Positions 17,573-26,853 of a DNA stretch of 64,000 nt are shown here, piece by piece. Below the pieces are notes generated by a model that saw only the letters and a list, made by a program, of their open reading frames with translations, was not told the origin of the DNA and did no database searches. The stretch covers positions 62,001 to 126,000 of the forward strand of contig NZ_KZ304952.1 in assembly GCF_002723615.1 (NCBI RefSeq), written 5' to 3'. This stretch comes from Limimaricola cinnabarinus. Its GTDB lineage: Bacteria; Pseudomonadota; Alphaproteobacteria; Rhodobacterales; Rhodobacteraceae. The stretch's first letter is position 1. Each line of letters begins with the position of its first letter. Made by a program: the position numbers and the translations under genes.

Positions 17573-18001
17573 ATGACCGATGCCACCGATGCCCGCCTGA
17601 TCGCGCTTCTGACCGAGAACGCCCGCGCGCCCGTGGCGCAGCTGGCGCAGAAGCTCGGCCTTGCCCGCTCGACCGTGCAGGCCCGGCTCGACCGGCTGGA
17701 GCGCGCAGGCGTGATCGCGGGCTACACGCTGCGCCTGTCGGACCGCGCCCGTGGCGGGATCTGCGCCACGGTGCTGGTGCAGATGGTCCCGGCGCGGCAG
17801 GCCATGGTGCTCGCAGGTCTGAGGCGGATCGCGGAGGTCGAGACGGTGCACACCACCTCCGGGCGCTTCGACCTTGCCTGCCGCCTGCGGGCCGGGACGA
17901 CCGAGGCGCTCGATGACGCGCTCGACCGGATCGGCGCGCTCGACGGGGTGAAGGCCACCGAGGCGCTCATTCACCTGTCCACCCGCATCGACCGGGGCTG
18001 A
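17573..18001 (+). CDS. Lrp/AsnC-family transcriptional regulator
   Basis: A 142-residue Lrp/AsnC regulator. The winged helix-turn-helix is at about residues 5-50, with LIALLTENARAPVAQLAQKLG and recognition helix LARSTVQARLDRLERAG. The RAM ligand domain follows, with VETVHTTSGRFDLACRLRA. Such proteins sense amino acids and act on neighbouring genes. The divergent decarboxylase gene is the obvious target, and autoregulation through the same inverted repeat is likely. Confidence 0.93.
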   Translation: MTDATDARLIALLTENARAPVAQLAQKLGLARSTVQARLDRLERAGVIAGYTLRLSDRARGGICATVLVQMVPARQAMVLAGLRRIAEVETVHTTSGRFDLACRLRAGTTEALDDALDRIGALDGVKATEALIHLSTRIDRG

Positions 18002-18064
18002 TCCCTTTTCCTCCCCTGCCCGCCGCGCTACAGACGGGACCGATTTCACCGAGGAGTCCGGGAC

Positions 18065-21000
18065 ATGGCGATGGAAAAGACGTTCGACGCGGCCGAGGCC
18101 GAGGCCCGGCTCTACGAGGCATGGGAAAAGGCGGGGGCCTTCCGCGCGGGCGCCGGCGCGCGCCGCGCCGAGACCTTCTCGATGATGATCCCGCCGCCCA
18201 ACGTCACCGGCTCCCTGCATATGGGCCATGCCTTCAACAACACGCTGCAGGACATCCTCGTGCGCTGGCACCGGATGCGCGGCTTCGACACGCTGTGGCA
18301 GCCCGGCCAGGACCATGCGGGCATCGCCACGCAGATGGTCGTCGAGCGCGAGATGGCCAAGACCGGCGCGCCGAGCCGCCGCGAGATGGGCCGCGAGAAA
18401 TTCCTCGAAAAGGTCTGGGAGTGGAAGGCGCAGTCGGGCGGGCAGATCGTGGGCCAGCTCAAGCGCTTGGGCGCCTCGCTCGACTGGGAGCGCAACGCCT
18501 TCACCATGTCGGGTGCGCCAGGCGCGCCCGAAAGCGAGCAGGGCAATTTCCACGACGCCGTGATCAAGGTCTTCGTCGACATGTACGAGAAGGGCCTGAT
18601 CTACCGCGGCAAGCGGCTGGTGAACTGGGACCCGCATTTCGAGACGGCGATCTCGGATCTCGAGGTCGAGAACATCGAGCAGCCCGGCAACATGTGGCAC
18701 TTCAAATACCCGCTCGCGGGCGGCGAGACCTACACCTATGTCGAGCGCGACGAGGACGGAAATGTCGTCTTCGAGGAGGAGCGCGACTACATCGCCATCG
18801 CCACCACCCGCCCCGAGACCATGCTCGGCGACGGCGCGGTCGCGGTGCATCCCGATGACGAACGCTACGCGCCGATCGTCGGCAAGCTGTGCGAGATCCC
18901 GGTCGGCCCCAAGGAGCAGCGCCGCCTGATCCCGATCATCACCGACGAATACCCGGAGATGGATTTCGGCTCGGGCGCGGTGAAGATCACCGGCGCGCAT
19001 GACTTCAACGACTACGAGGTCGCCAAGCGCGGCGGCATCCCGATGTATCGCCTCATGGACACCAAGGGCGCGATGCGCGCCGATGGCGCGCCTTACGCCG
19101 AAGCCGCGGCACGGGCGCAGGAGGTGGCGCAGGGGGCCGAGATCTCCGTGATGGAGGCCGACGCGCTGAACCTCGTGCCCGAGAAATATCGCGGGCTGGA
19201 TCGTTTCGAGGCGCGCGCCGCGGTGGTCGAGGACATCACCACCGAGGGCCTCGCCGTCATGGTGCCCGAATGGGACCCGCGGCTCGGCCCCAAGGCCGCC
19301 AAGCGCGAGGCCGCCGAGGAAGGCGCCGCCCCGCCCGAGACGCGGCTGGTGCCGCTCGTCGAGCACAAGCCGATCATGCAGCCCTTCGGCGACCGCTCCA
19401 AGGTGGTGATCGAGCCGATGCTGACCGACCAGTGGTTCGTCGACACCTCGAAGATCGTCGGCCCCGCGCTTGACGCGGTGCGGTCGGGCGAGACCAAGAT
19501 CCTGCCCGAGCGCGACGCCAAGGTCTATTTCCACTGGCTTGAGAACATCGAGCCCTGGTGCATCTCGCGCCAGCTCTGGTGGGGCCACCAGATCCCGGTC
19601 TGGTACGGGCCGACCCTGACCGACGGGCAGGTCGATCTCGAGGCCGACTGGACGCCGTTCTGCGCCGCGACGCGCGAAGAGGCGCTCGAAAAGATGACCG
19701 CCTATTACGGCCATGACGAGATCCGCTTCGTCGAGGATCGCGGCGAGGCGGTCGCGCTGTTCGAGGCGGCGATCGGCAATGTCACCGACGAGGGCGCGAT
19801 CCGCAGCCCCGACGCGCCGACCGCCATCCCCGTCTGGCGCGACCCCGACGTGCTCGACACCTGGTTCTCCTCCGGCCTCTGGCCGATCGGCACGCTGGGC
19901 TGGCCCGAAGAGACGCCGGAGCTGGAGAAGTACTTCCCCACCTCCACGCTGGTCACCGGCTTCGACATCATCTTCTTCTGGGTCGCCCGGATGATGATGA
20001 TGCAATACGCCGTGGTGGATCAGAAGCCGTTCGACACCGTCTATGTCCACGCGCTGGTGCGCGACGAGAAGGGCAAGAAGATGTCGAAGAGCTTGGGCAA
20101 CGTGCTCGATCCGCTCGACCTGATCGACCAGTACGGTGCCGATGCCGTGCGCTTCACCCTGACCGCCATGGCCGCGATGGGGCGCGATCTGAAGCTTTCG
20201 ACCCAGCGCATCCAGGGCTACCGCAACTTCACCACCAAGCTGTGGAACGCCTGCCGCTTTGCCGAGATGAACGGCGCGCTCGCGCCCGAGCGCCACGCCG
20301 CCCCCGCCGTGCCGCCCAAGCCCACGGCGACGGTCAACCGCTGGATCGTGTCGGAGACCGCGAAGATCCGCGAGGAGACCGATGCCGCGCTCGAAGCCTA
20401 CCGCTTCAACGATGCCGCGAACGGGCTCTACGCCTTCGTCTGGGGCAAGGTCTGCGACTGGTATGTGGAGTTCTCCAAGCCGCTTCTGCAGGGCGAGGAC
20501 GACGCCGCGAAGGCCGAGACGCAGGCGGTGATGGCCTGGGTGCTCGATCAGTGCATGCTGCTGCTGCACCCGATCATGCCCTTCATCACCGAAGAGCTGT
20601 GGGGCAACACCGCCCGGCGCGACGGCATGCTCGTCCATGCCGCATGGCCCGAATACACGGCCGCCGAGCTGGCCGATGCGGAGGCCGAGGCGGAGGTGGA
20701 GATCGCCATCGCCATGGTCGAAGGGGTGCGCTCGGCGCGCGCGCAGATGAACGTGCCGGCGGGGCTTCAGGTGCCGGTGGTGCTGGTCGGCGCGAATGAC
20801 GCTGCCCGCACGGCATGGGACCGCAACGCCGCGATGATCTCGCGGCTGGCGCGGATCGATCACCTGACCGAGGCCGAGGAGGCGCCCAAGGGCGCGATCA
20901 GCGTGCCGCTGACAGGGGCCACGCTGGCGCTGCCCTTGGCCGACATCATCGACGTCTCGGCCGAAAAGGCGCGGCTGTCCAAGGTGATGGGAAAGCTGGA

Positions 21001-21160
21001 AAAGGAGATCGGCGGGCTGAAGGGGCGGCTGAACAACCCCAAATTTGCCGAAAGCGCGCCCGATGAGGTGGTCGAGGAGACCCGCCAGAACCTCGCTGCG
21101 CGCGAAGCCGAGCAGGCGCAGCTTGCCGCGGCGCTCGACCGGCTGGCCGAAATCGGCTGA
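18065..21160 (+). CDS. valS: Valine-tRNA ligase
   Basis: A 1031-residue class I valyl-tRNA synthetase. The HIGH motif appears as [15 protein letters not shown] near residue 43 and the KMSKS loop as [15 protein letters not shown]. The editing CP1 domain contains [18 protein letters not shown]. The C-terminal coiled coil, with a [20 protein letters not shown] core, is the tRNA-contacting arm. The length is longer than the usual ~950 because of an enlarged editing insertion. GAGGAGTCCGGGAC precedes the start. A perfect 11-base hairpin follows the stop. Confidence 0.98.
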   Translation: MAMEKTFDAAEAEARLYEAWEKAGAFRAGAGARRAETFSMMIPPPNVTGSLHMGHAFNNTLQDILVRWHRMRGFDTLWQPGQDHAGIATQMVVEREMAKTGAPSRREMGREKFLEKVWEWKAQSGGQIVGQLKRLGASLDWERNAFTMSGAPGAPESEQGNFHDAVIKVFVDMYEKGLIYRGKRLVNWDPHFETAISDLEVENIEQPGNMWHFKYPLAGGETYTYVERDEDGNVVFEEERDYIAIATTRPETMLGDGAVAVHPDDERYAPIVGKLCEIPVGPKEQRRLIPIITDEYPEMDFGSGAVKITGAHDFNDYEVAKRGGIPMYRLMDTKGAMRADGAPYAEAAARAQEVAQGAEISVMEADALNLVPEKYRGLDRFEARAAVVEDITTEGLAVMVPEWDPRLGPKAAKREAAEEGAAPPETRLVPLVEHKPIMQPFGDRSKVVIEPMLTDQWFVDTSKIVGPALDAVRSGETKILPERDAKVYFHWLENIEPWCISRQLWWGHQIPVWYGPTLTDGQVDLEADWTPFCAATREEALEKMTAYYGHDEIRFVEDRGEAVALFEAAIGNVTDEGAIRSPDAPTAIPVWRDPDVLDTWFSSGLWPIGTLGWPEETPELEKYFPTSTLVTGFDIIFFWVARMMMMQYAVVDQKPFDTVYVHALVRDEKGKKMSKSLGNVLDPLDLIDQYGADAVRFTLTAMAAMGRDLKLSTQRIQGYRNFTTKLWNACRFAEMNGALAPERHAAPAVPPKPTATVNRWIVSETAKIREETDAALEAYRFNDAANGLYAFVWGKVCDWYVEFSKPLLQGEDDAAKAETQAVMAWVLDQCMLLLHPIMPFITEELWGNTARRDGMLVHAAWPEYTAAELADAEAEAEVEIAIAMVEGVRSARAQMNVPAGLQVPVVLVGANDAARTAWDRNAAMISRLARIDHLTEAEEAPKGAISVPLTGATLALPLADIIDVSAEKARLSKVMGKLEKEIGGLKGRLNNPKFAESAPDEVVEETRQNLAAREAEQAQLAAALDRLAEIG

Positions 21161-21168
21161 AAACAGGG

Positions 21169-21196
21169 GGTGCGCGGCCATGAAGGGCCGCGCACC
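21169..21196. terminator. Perfect 11-base hairpin after valS
   Basis: GGTGCGCGGCC, a six-base loop, GGCCGCGCACC, starting eight bases after the valS stop and ending four bases before the stop of the opposite 53-codon gene. There is no T-run on the plus strand; on the minus strand a CCCCCTGTTTT tract follows, which suits termination of the small gene. Confidence 0.6.
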
Positions 21197-21199
21197 GCC

Positions 21200-21361
21200 T
21201 TACGCTGGAAACAGCAGCTTGTAGGTCAGGATCAGCACGATGCCGATCCCCGATGCGAGCAGGATCACCCAGACATGGTCGAAGACCGTTCTTTCTTCGG
21301 CAATGGAGGGTAAAAATGCCCTCCGCACGGCGCGGATGGCATGACGCAGATATAAAAGCAT
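21200..21361 (-). CDS. 53-residue single-span membrane protein, unknown
   Basis: A short gene with clear coding signs: GAGGGGG three bases before the ATG, a defined stop and a following hairpin. The product has a basic N-terminus (RHAIRAVRRAF), a charged middle (AEERTVFDHVW) and one long hydrophobic helix (VILLASGIGIVLILTYKLL) near the C-terminus. That topology suggests a small inner-membrane protein with the N-terminus inside. It is convergent with valS and divergent from the HisC-like gene. I do not recognise a named family. Confidence 0.72.
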   Translation of the reverse strand: MLLYLRHAIRAVRRAFLPSIAEERTVFDHVWVILLASGIGIVLILTYKLLFPA

Positions 21362-21460
21362 TTTCCCCCTCAGGTTGTTGGCCCCACGCTAGCCCTCACG
21401 CATGGGCTTCGCAAGCGTTTGTCGCTTGCCGCGGCAACGCCCGCGCGGCATCTTGCAGCC

Positions 21461-22573
21461 ATGACCGATCCGCGCCTCACCCCGCTCGCCGCCTCCCTGC
21501 CCGACACGGTGCCCTTTGTCGGGCCCGAGACCCAGCAACGCCGCATGGGGCGGGATTTCACCGCCCGGCTGGGCGCGAATGAAAGCGTCTTCGGCCCCTC
21601 GCCCCGCGCCGTCGAGGCGATGCAGGCCGCCGCGCAAAAAGTCTGGATGTATGGCGATCCCGAGGCGCATGAGCTGCGCGAGGCCATCGCGGCGCATCAC
21701 GGTGTCGCGCCCGAACATATCCGCGTGGGCGAGGGCATCGACGGGCTTCTGGGCCTTCTGGTGCGGCTGACCATCACCCAGGGCGACTGGGTCGTGACCT
21801 CCGAGGGCGGCTATCCGACCTTCGACTATCACGTCACCGGCTTTGGCGGGCGCATCGAGCACGTGCCCTATGCGGGCGACCGCGTGGACACAGAGGGGCT
21901 GATCGATCGCGCAGGCTGGGCCGGGGCCAAGCTCGCCTACATCTCCAACCCCGACAACCCGATGGGCGGGCTGCACGATGCCGCGACGATCCGGGCCATG
22001 ATCGAGGCGTTGCCCGCCGGCGCGCTGCTGGTGCTCGACGAAGCCTATGTCGAATTCGTGCCCGAGGCGCAGCTGCTGCCGATCGATGCGGAAGACGACC
22101 GGGTGATCCGGCTGCGCAGCTTTTCCAAGGCGCATGGGCTCGCCGGGGCGCGGGTCGGCTATGCGATCGGCCCCGCGCCGCTGATCGCGGCCTTCGACCG
22201 GGTGCGCAACCATTTCGGGCTTGGCCGCATCCCGCAGGCCGGGGCGCGCGCGGCGCTGGCGGATCGCGATCACCTCGACCACGTGGTGTCGCAGGTGGCG
22301 GCGGCGCGGGCGCGAATCGCGGCCATCGCGCATGACAACGGCCTCGCGCCCCTGCCCTCCTCGACCAACTTCGTCGCCATCGATTGCGGCGGCGACGGCG
22401 CCCTTGCCCGGCGCGTGATGACCGGCCTCGCCGCGCGGGGCGTCTTCGTGCGGATGCCCGGCGTCGCCCCGCTCGACCGCTGCATCCGCGTCACCGCCGG
22501 GCACGAGGCCGATCTCGACATCTTCGCGGCCGCGCTGCCCGAAGCGCTGGAAGAGGCGCGCGCCGCGCCCTAG
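21461..22573 (+). CDS. HisC-like PLP aminotransferase
   Basis: A 370-residue class I/II aminotransferase of the histidinol-phosphate group. GANESVFGPSPRAVEAM, YGDPEAHELREAIAA, YISNPDNPMGG, LVLDEAYVEF and the PLP lysine in RSFSKAHGLAGARVGY are the family landmarks. No other his gene is nearby, and such solitary copies often act on phenylpyruvate or related amino acids, so the gene name is left open. The start at 21461 (MTDPR) is preferred over an ATG 14 codons upstream for lack of conserved sequence there. A small membrane-protein gene follows after 23 bases. Confidence 0.88.
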   Translation: MTDPRLTPLAASLPDTVPFVGPETQQRRMGRDFTARLGANESVFGPSPRAVEAMQAAAQKVWMYGDPEAHELREAIAAHHGVAPEHIRVGEGIDGLLGLLVRLTITQGDWVVTSEGGYPTFDYHVTGFGGRIEHVPYAGDRVDTEGLIDRAGWAGAKLAYISNPDNPMGGLHDAATIRAMIEALPAGALLVLDEAYVEFVPEAQLLPIDAEDDRVIRLRSFSKAHGLAGARVGYAIGPAPLIAAFDRVRNHFGLGRIPQAGARAALADRDHLDHVVSQVAAARARIAAIAHDNGLAPLPSSTNFVAIDCGGDGALARRVMTGLAARGVFVRMPGVAPLDRCIRVTAGHEADLDIFAAALPEALEEARAAP

Positions 22574-22596
22574 ATCCCGGGGCGAGGAGATGCGCC

Positions 22597-22767
22597 ATGC
22601 GCCAGCCCGCCCCGGATTTCACCACCGCCTTTCTCGCCACGCTCGGCGTGCTGCTCTTCATGGGGCTGCTGACGGCGGCGGCGCTGTGGGGCTGGGCCGG
22701 GGTGGTCTTTGGCGCGCTGGGCTTCGACCGCATCGCGCAGCCCCTCGCCCGCCGCGCCCGGCGCTAG
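22597..22767 (+). CDS. 56-residue membrane protein, unknown
   Basis: A 56-residue protein with one to two hydrophobic segments (TTAFLATLGVLLFMGLLTAA and WAGVVFGALGF) and a basic C-terminus rich in Arg. GAGGAG lies eight bases before the ATG. It follows the aminotransferase by 23 bases and is probably in its operon. Its stop shares CTAG with the stop of the convergent hydrolase. No function is recognised. Confidence 0.72.
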   Translation: MRQPAPDFTTAFLATLGVLLFMGLLTAAALWGWAGVVFGALGFDRIAQPLARRARR

Positions 22768-23501
22768 GCGCGGGCCGAGACCTCTGCCACGCTTGCCGCG
22801 ATCAGGTCGAGGCAGTCGGGCGTCGAGAAGCGGTGATCGGCCCCGTCGACCAGCGTCAGCCGCATGTCCGGCCCCTCGGCATGCTCCAGAAGCCGCAGCG
22901 CCGTGGCTACCGAGACATCCTCATCCGCCGTGCCTTGCAAAAAGCGCACCGGGAATTTCAGCGCCAGCGGCGTGCGCAGCACGAGGTTGCCCCGCCCCTC
23001 CTCGATCAGCCGCCGGGTGATCCTGAGCGGCTCGCCGTAATCCGACGGGTAATCGAGATGGCCCTCCGCCTCGAAGCGCGCGCGCATCTCCCCGGTCATT
23101 TCCGCCCAGAACCCGTCTTCGGTGAAATCGGGCGCCGCGGCGATGGTGACGAGGCCCGCGATCTTCTCGGGCGCCGCGCGCGCCAGCAGGAGCGAGATCC
23201 AGCCGCCCATCGAGGAGCCGACGAGGATCTGCGGGCCGGTGGTCAGCGACAGCGCCGCCGCCGCATCCTCGGCCCAATCGCCGATCGCGCCCTCCTCGAA
23301 TACGCCGCCGCTGCTGCCATGGCCGGAATAGTCGAATCGCAGGAAGGCGCGGCCCTCGCGCCTGGCCCAGTCTTCCAAGTGCAGCGCCTTGGTCCCCTCC
23401 TTGTCCGAGCGAAAGCCGCCGAGGAACACCACGCCCGGCCCCTCGCCCGGCAGCTGGTCATAGGCGATGCGGCGGCCCTGCGGGCTGGTGAAATCGGGCA
23501 T
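22764..23501 (-). CDS. Alpha/beta hydrolase (ABHD10-like)
   Basis: A 245-residue serine hydrolase. Landmarks are GVVFLGGFRSDKEGTKA, FDYSGHGSS, the nucleophile elbow LVGSSMGGWISLL, an acid in GTADEDVS and the catalytic histidine in VDGADHRFSTP. The group resembles the mitochondrial ABHD10 acyl-protein thioesterase family. It is cytoplasmic with no signal peptide. It is convergent with the preceding operon and divergent from thrS. The physiological substrate is unknown. Confidence 0.87.
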   Translation of the reverse strand: MPDFTSPQGRRIAYDQLPGEGPGVVFLGGFRSDKEGTKALHLEDWARREGRAFLRFDYSGHGSSGGVFEEGAIGDWAEDAAAALSLTTGPQILVGSSMGGWISLLLARAAPEKIAGLVTIAAAPDFTEDGFWAEMTGEMRARFEAEGHLDYPSDYGEPLRITRRLIEEGRGNLVLRTPLALKFPVRFLQGTADEDVSVATALRLLEHAEGPDMRLTLVDGADHRFSTPDCLDLIAASVAEVSARA

Positions 23502-23660
23502 GGTCGTCTCCGTCCTTGGTCGGCGCGCAGCATCGAAGCGCGCGGCGCCGATGACAAGCCCCGCGCTTGACAGCCCGGCCCCGCCCGATCATCAAGCCCC
23601 TCACGCATATAACCCGCAACCGGGCGTTCCGTGGGCGCCAGACCGACGAGGAGGCCGCAT

Positions 23661-25616
23661 ATGGCCCAGATCTCCCTCACCTTTCCCGATGGCAACAGCC
23701 GCGACTATCCCGCCGGGGTCACCGCCGCCGAGGTGGCGCAGTCGATCTCGCCGAGCCTCGCCAAGAAGGCCATCTCCGCCGATGTGAACGGCAATCACTG
23801 GGATCTCAGCTGGCCGATCCAGCATGACAGCAAGATCGCCATCCATTCGACCAAGGACGAAGCCCCCTCGATCGAGCTGATCCGCCACGCCTTCGCCCAT
23901 GTCATGGCGCGCGCGGTGCAGGAGATCTGGCCCGACGTGAAGGTCACCATCGGCCCGGTCACCGAGCATGGCTGGTTCTACGATTTCGACCGCGAGGAGC
24001 CCTTCACCCCCGAAGATCTCGGCGCGATCGAAAAGAAGATGAAGGAGATCATCGCCAAGTCCGAGCCGATCCGCAACGAGGTGTGGGACCGGGCGCAGGC
24101 GCGCGCCTACTACCAGGAGCGCGGCGAGACCTTCAAGATCGAGCTTCTGGACCGCATCCCCGAGGACGCGCCCATCCGCATGTACTGGCATGGCGACTGG
24201 CAGGATCTCTGCCGCGGCCCGCATCTGCAGCACATGGGCCAGCTGCCCGCCGACGCGTTCAAGCTGATGGGCGTCTCGGGCGCCTACTGGTTCGGCGACG
24301 TCTCGCGCCCGCAGCTGCAGCGCATCTCGGGCGTCGGCTTCCGCAACCGCGCCGAGCTCAAGGCGCATCTGACCATGCTGGAGGAGGCCGCCAAGCGCGA
24401 CCACCGCAAGCTGGGCCGCGAGATGGATCTCTACCACCTGCAGGAGGAAGCGCCGGGCATGGTGTTCTGGCACCCGAACGGCTGGACCGTCTACCGCGCG
24501 CTCGAAGACTACATGCGCCGCCGCCAGAACGCCGCCGGCTACCGCGAGATCCGCACGCCGCAGGTCGTCGACCGGGTGCTGTGGGAGAAGTCGGGCCACT
24601 GGGAAGCCTACCGCGAGAACATGTTCATCGTGGAGGTGGACGAGGAAGGCGCGAAGGAAAAGCGCACCAATGCGCTCAAGCCCATGAACTGCCCCTGCCA
24701 CGTGCAGGTGTATAACCAGGGGCTCAAATCCTACCGCGACCTGCCGCTCAGGCTCGCCGAATTCGGCTCCTGCCACCGCTACGAATCCTCGGGCTCGATG
24801 CACGGGCTGATGCGCGTGCGCGGCTTCGTGCAGGACGACGCGCATATCTTCTGCACCGAGGACCAGCTCGAAGAGGAATGCGCCGACTTCATCACGCTCC
24901 TGGCCTCGGTCTACGAGGATCTCGGCTTCGAGAAGTTCGACATCAAGCTCTCCACCCGGCCCGAGACGCGCGTCGGCTCCGACGAGATCTGGGACAAGGC
25001 CGAGGCCGCGCTCGAAGGCGCGATCAACAAGGCGGGGGCGGATTACACCGTCGATCCCGGCGAGGGCGCGTTCTATGGCCCCAAGCTCGACTTCAAGCTT
25101 ACCGACGCGATCGGGCGCGAGTGGCAGTGCGGCACCTTCCAGGCCGATTTCAACCTGCCCGACCGGCTGGATGCGGAGTTCGTCAACGAAAAGGGCGACA
25201 AGGCGCGGCCCGTCATGCTGCACCGCGCGATCCTCGGCTCCTTCGAGCGGTTCCTCGGCATCCTGATCGAGAACCATGCCGGCCGCCTGCCGCTGTGGCT
25301 GGCACCCCGTCAGGTCGTCGTGGCTTCGATCGTCTCGGATGCGGATGACTACGTGAACGAGGTCGTCGCCACGCTGCGCCGCGCCGGCATCCGCGCCGAG
25401 GCCGACACCCGCAACGAGAAGATCAACTACAAGGTCCGCGAGCATTCGGTCGGCAAGGTGCCGGTGATCCTCGCCATCGGTGGCCGCGAGGTCGAGGAGC
25501 GCACCGTCAGCCTGCGCCGTCTGGGCGAGAACCGCTCCGAGGTGCTGGGCCTCGACGCGGTGGTCGAGACCCTGAAGGACGAGGCGACGCCGCCGGATCT
25601 GCGCCGCGACGCCTGA
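23661..25616 (+). CDS. thrS: Threonine-tRNA ligase
   Basis: A 651-residue class II synthetase with the full domain set: TGS domain at about residues 1-62, the editing domain with [13 protein letters not shown] and a later RGPHLQH, the catalytic core with [12 protein letters not shown], and the C-terminal anticodon domain (ROLD region). GAGGAGG lies before the ATG at 23661, which follows two weaker in-frame candidates. A strong terminator begins about 75 bases after the stop, inside the opposite gene. Confidence 0.98.
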   Translation: MAQISLTFPDGNSRDYPAGVTAAEVAQSISPSLAKKAISADVNGNHWDLSWPIQHDSKIAIHSTKDEAPSIELIRHAFAHVMARAVQEIWPDVKVTIGPVTEHGWFYDFDREEPFTPEDLGAIEKKMKEIIAKSEPIRNEVWDRAQARAYYQERGETFKIELLDRIPEDAPIRMYWHGDWQDLCRGPHLQHMGQLPADAFKLMGVSGAYWFGDVSRPQLQRISGVGFRNRAELKAHLTMLEEAAKRDHRKLGREMDLYHLQEEAPGMVFWHPNGWTVYRALEDYMRRRQNAAGYREIRTPQVVDRVLWEKSGHWEAYRENMFIVEVDEEGAKEKRTNALKPMNCPCHVQVYNQGLKSYRDLPLRLAEFGSCHRYESSGSMHGLMRVRGFVQDDAHIFCTEDQLEEECADFITLLASVYEDLGFEKFDIKLSTRPETRVGSDEIWDKAEAALEGAINKAGADYTVDPGEGAFYGPKLDFKLTDAIGREWQCGTFQADFNLPDRLDAEFVNEKGDKARPVMLHRAILGSFERFLGILIENHAGRLPLWLAPRQVVVASIVSDADDYVNEVVATLRRAGIRAEADTRNEKINYKVREHSVGKVPVILAIGGREVEERTVSLRRLGENRSEVLGLDAVVETLKDEATPPDLRRDA

Positions 25617-25619
25617 GGC

Positions 25620-25916
25620 TCAGAGCCCCTGGCGGTAGACCCCGCCTTCTTCGATCACCGGGCGCTTCAGAAGCGCCGGGTGATCCTCCAGAAGCCCGGC
25701 CACAGGCCGGGCTTTTTCGTCCTCGCTGAGCCCGCGCCACGTGGTCGAGGACCGGTTGATCGCGCGGTCGCCAAAGGCCGCGACGATCGCCTCGCGCTCC
25801 TGCGTGCCCAGCGGCTCGGCGCGCACGTCGACCAGCACCGGCGCGTGGCCCCCGGCCTTCAGCGCCTTCATCGCGGCGCGTGTCTTGTCACAGGTCTTCA
25901 GCCCCAGAACCCGCAT
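25620..25916 (-). CDS. ArsC/Spx-family thioredoxin-fold protein
   Basis: A 98-residue ArsC-like protein. The start MRVLGLKTCDKTRAAMKAL carries a single cysteine in the active-site position, and the LLKRPVIEEGG segment is the family signature. The usual arsenate-reductase arginine triad is not clear, so YffB/Spx-like redox or adaptor function is as likely as arsenate reduction. GGAGGGCAGG immediately before 25916 decides this start over an ATG four codons upstream. Its 3' half carries, on the other strand, the thrS terminator. Confidence 0.8.
   Translation of the reverse strand: MRVLGLKTCDKTRAAMKALKAGGHAPVLVDVRAEPLGTQEREAIVAAFGDRAINRSSTTWRGLSEDEKARPVAGLLEDHPALLKRPVIEEGGVYRQGL
25692..25717 (+). 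terminator. Intrinsic terminator of thrS inside the opposite gene
   Basis: AAGCCCGGCC, ACA, GGCCGGGCTTTTT: a perfect 10-base stem followed by T residues, read on the plus strand. It lies 76 bases after the thrS stop and within the coding sequence of the convergent ArsC-like gene. Confidence 0.88.
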
Positions 25917-26015
25917 CCTGCCCTCCATAAGTGATTTGCCTTTCAGTGACGCGCGCTACTGTCCTTGGCAACCGCAAGGCGTGCGGTCGGACTTCAAGCG
26001 ACGGGAGACAGTGCC

Positions 26016-26222
26016 ATGCCGAAGGGCACCGTGAAATGGTTCAACACCACCAAGGGCTACGGCTTCATCGCGCCGGAGGATGGCGGCAAGGACATCTTCG
26101 TCCACATCTCGGCGGTGGAACGATCGGGCCTCACCGGGTTGGCCGATGACGAGCTGGTGGAGTTCGAGTTGATCGAAGGCCGGGATGGGCGCGAGATGGC
26201 GGGGAATTTGCGGAAGGTTTGA
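26016..26222 (+). CDS. Cold-shock protein (CspA family)
   Basis: A 68-residue single cold-shock domain protein. KGTVKWFNTTKGYGFIAPED contains RNP1 and DIFVHISAVERSG contains RNP2, the aromatic surfaces that bind single-stranded RNA or DNA. GGGAGA precedes the ATG. It is a monocistronic gene ending in a hairpin that also marks the left edge of an A/T-rich segment. Confidence 0.95.
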   Translation: MPKGTVKWFNTTKGYGFIAPEDGGKDIFVHISAVERSGLTGLADDELVEFELIEGRDGREMAGNLRKV

Positions 26223-26224
26223 AA

Positions 26225-26246
26225 GTGGGCAGCCGAGGCTACCCAC
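26225..26246. terminator. Hairpin after the cold-shock gene
   Basis: GTGGGCAGCC and GGCTACCCAC pair with one mismatch, three bases after the cspA stop; a run of seven T lies 15 bases further on. It also lies just past the stop of the opposite 30-codon gene, so it may end both transcripts. Confidence 0.55.
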
Positions 26247-26252
26247 AAACAC

Positions 26253-26345
26253 TCATTTATCTTTTTTTCCATTGTCGTCGTTATAAATCGACCTTCTCGT
26301 AGGTTTCCCAGACGGTGGTGGATTGCTAGCCTTATCGTCAGACAT
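26253..26345 (-). CDS. 30-residue hydrophilic peptide gene, unknown
   Basis: A 31-codon frame with AAGGAG six bases before its ATG, an almost ideal ribosome-binding site embedded in the end of the preceding gene. It overlaps that gene's stop by eight bases, so coupled translation is likely. The peptide is polar, with an acidic start (MSDDK), a central NPPPSGKPTRRS segment and a Lys/Asp-rich end. No family is recognised. The excellent ribosome site and overlap argue for a real gene; its short length leaves doubt. Confidence 0.5.
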   Translation of the reverse strand: MSDDKASNPPPSGKPTRRSIYNDDNGKKDK

Positions 26346-26853
26346 TACTTACTCCTTCGAGTATCAGAAAAATCCAAAGCGGCACCTGAAAAACAGCGGC
26401 AAATAACCCTCCTCCTAGTAACCAGCGAACGCGACCAATCTTTCTTTCGTTTTCGTCAAAAAATTCGTCCGCGTCTTTAGCGAGCTTTGCATGTAGGTCT
26501 GGCAACTTGGTTTCTGTCGTAATTGCGTGAAGTATAGCATCTGGGTTTAACTCAAATGTATACTCCCCCCTTCCTACCAAAACTAGGGAGGACAGGATTA
26601 TGGAAACCAGCACCGAGCCAAATATAAGCCAGAATGCCAATGGCAGATGTATACCTTCACCTGCTTTCAAGGCAGAAAATTCTGGATATATTACTCGGAA
26701 GAACGACGCGAATATTGTCGCCACAAGTCCGGTTATTGCTGCACAATACGAAGCTTGATTTCGAAGCGACTTCAAGTCTTCTTTTTGCCCCCGCAGTTGC
26801 GAGTAACTAAGTTCGTAAGCGAACTTAGAGTATTCTGCTTTTAGGTTATCCAT
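26338..26853 (-). CDS. 171-residue three-span membrane protein in A/T-rich insert
   Basis: The codon use and visibly low GC set this gene apart from everything around it, pointing to horizontal acquisition. The first 35 residues are an amphipathic charged stretch ([20 protein letters not shown]). Three hydrophobic helices follow at about residues 37-58, 72-96 and 143-167, with a charged cytosolic segment containing [20 protein letters not shown] between the second and third. This layout recalls small uncharacterised membrane proteins and SLATT/Pycsar-type effectors, but no diagnostic motif is present. The start at 26853 lies inside the end of thyX (13-base overlap). A 30-codon gene overlaps its stop. 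Confidence 0.75.
   Translation of the reverse strand: MDNLKAEYSKFAYELSYSQLRGQKEDLKSLRNQASYCAAITGLVATIFASFFRVIYPEFSALKAGEGIHLPLAFWLIFGSVLVSIILSSLVLVGRGEYTFELNPDAILHAITTETKLPDLHAKLAKDADEFFDENERKIGRVRWLLGGGLFAAVFQVPLWIFLILEGVSNV

Noticed and set aside
17105-21181. Very long open frame on the minus strand opposite valS and the decarboxylase
   Set aside because: It is the antisense shadow of GC-rich coding sequence; its product is His/Arg/Gly-rich with no domain, and the plus-strand ValS is certain.
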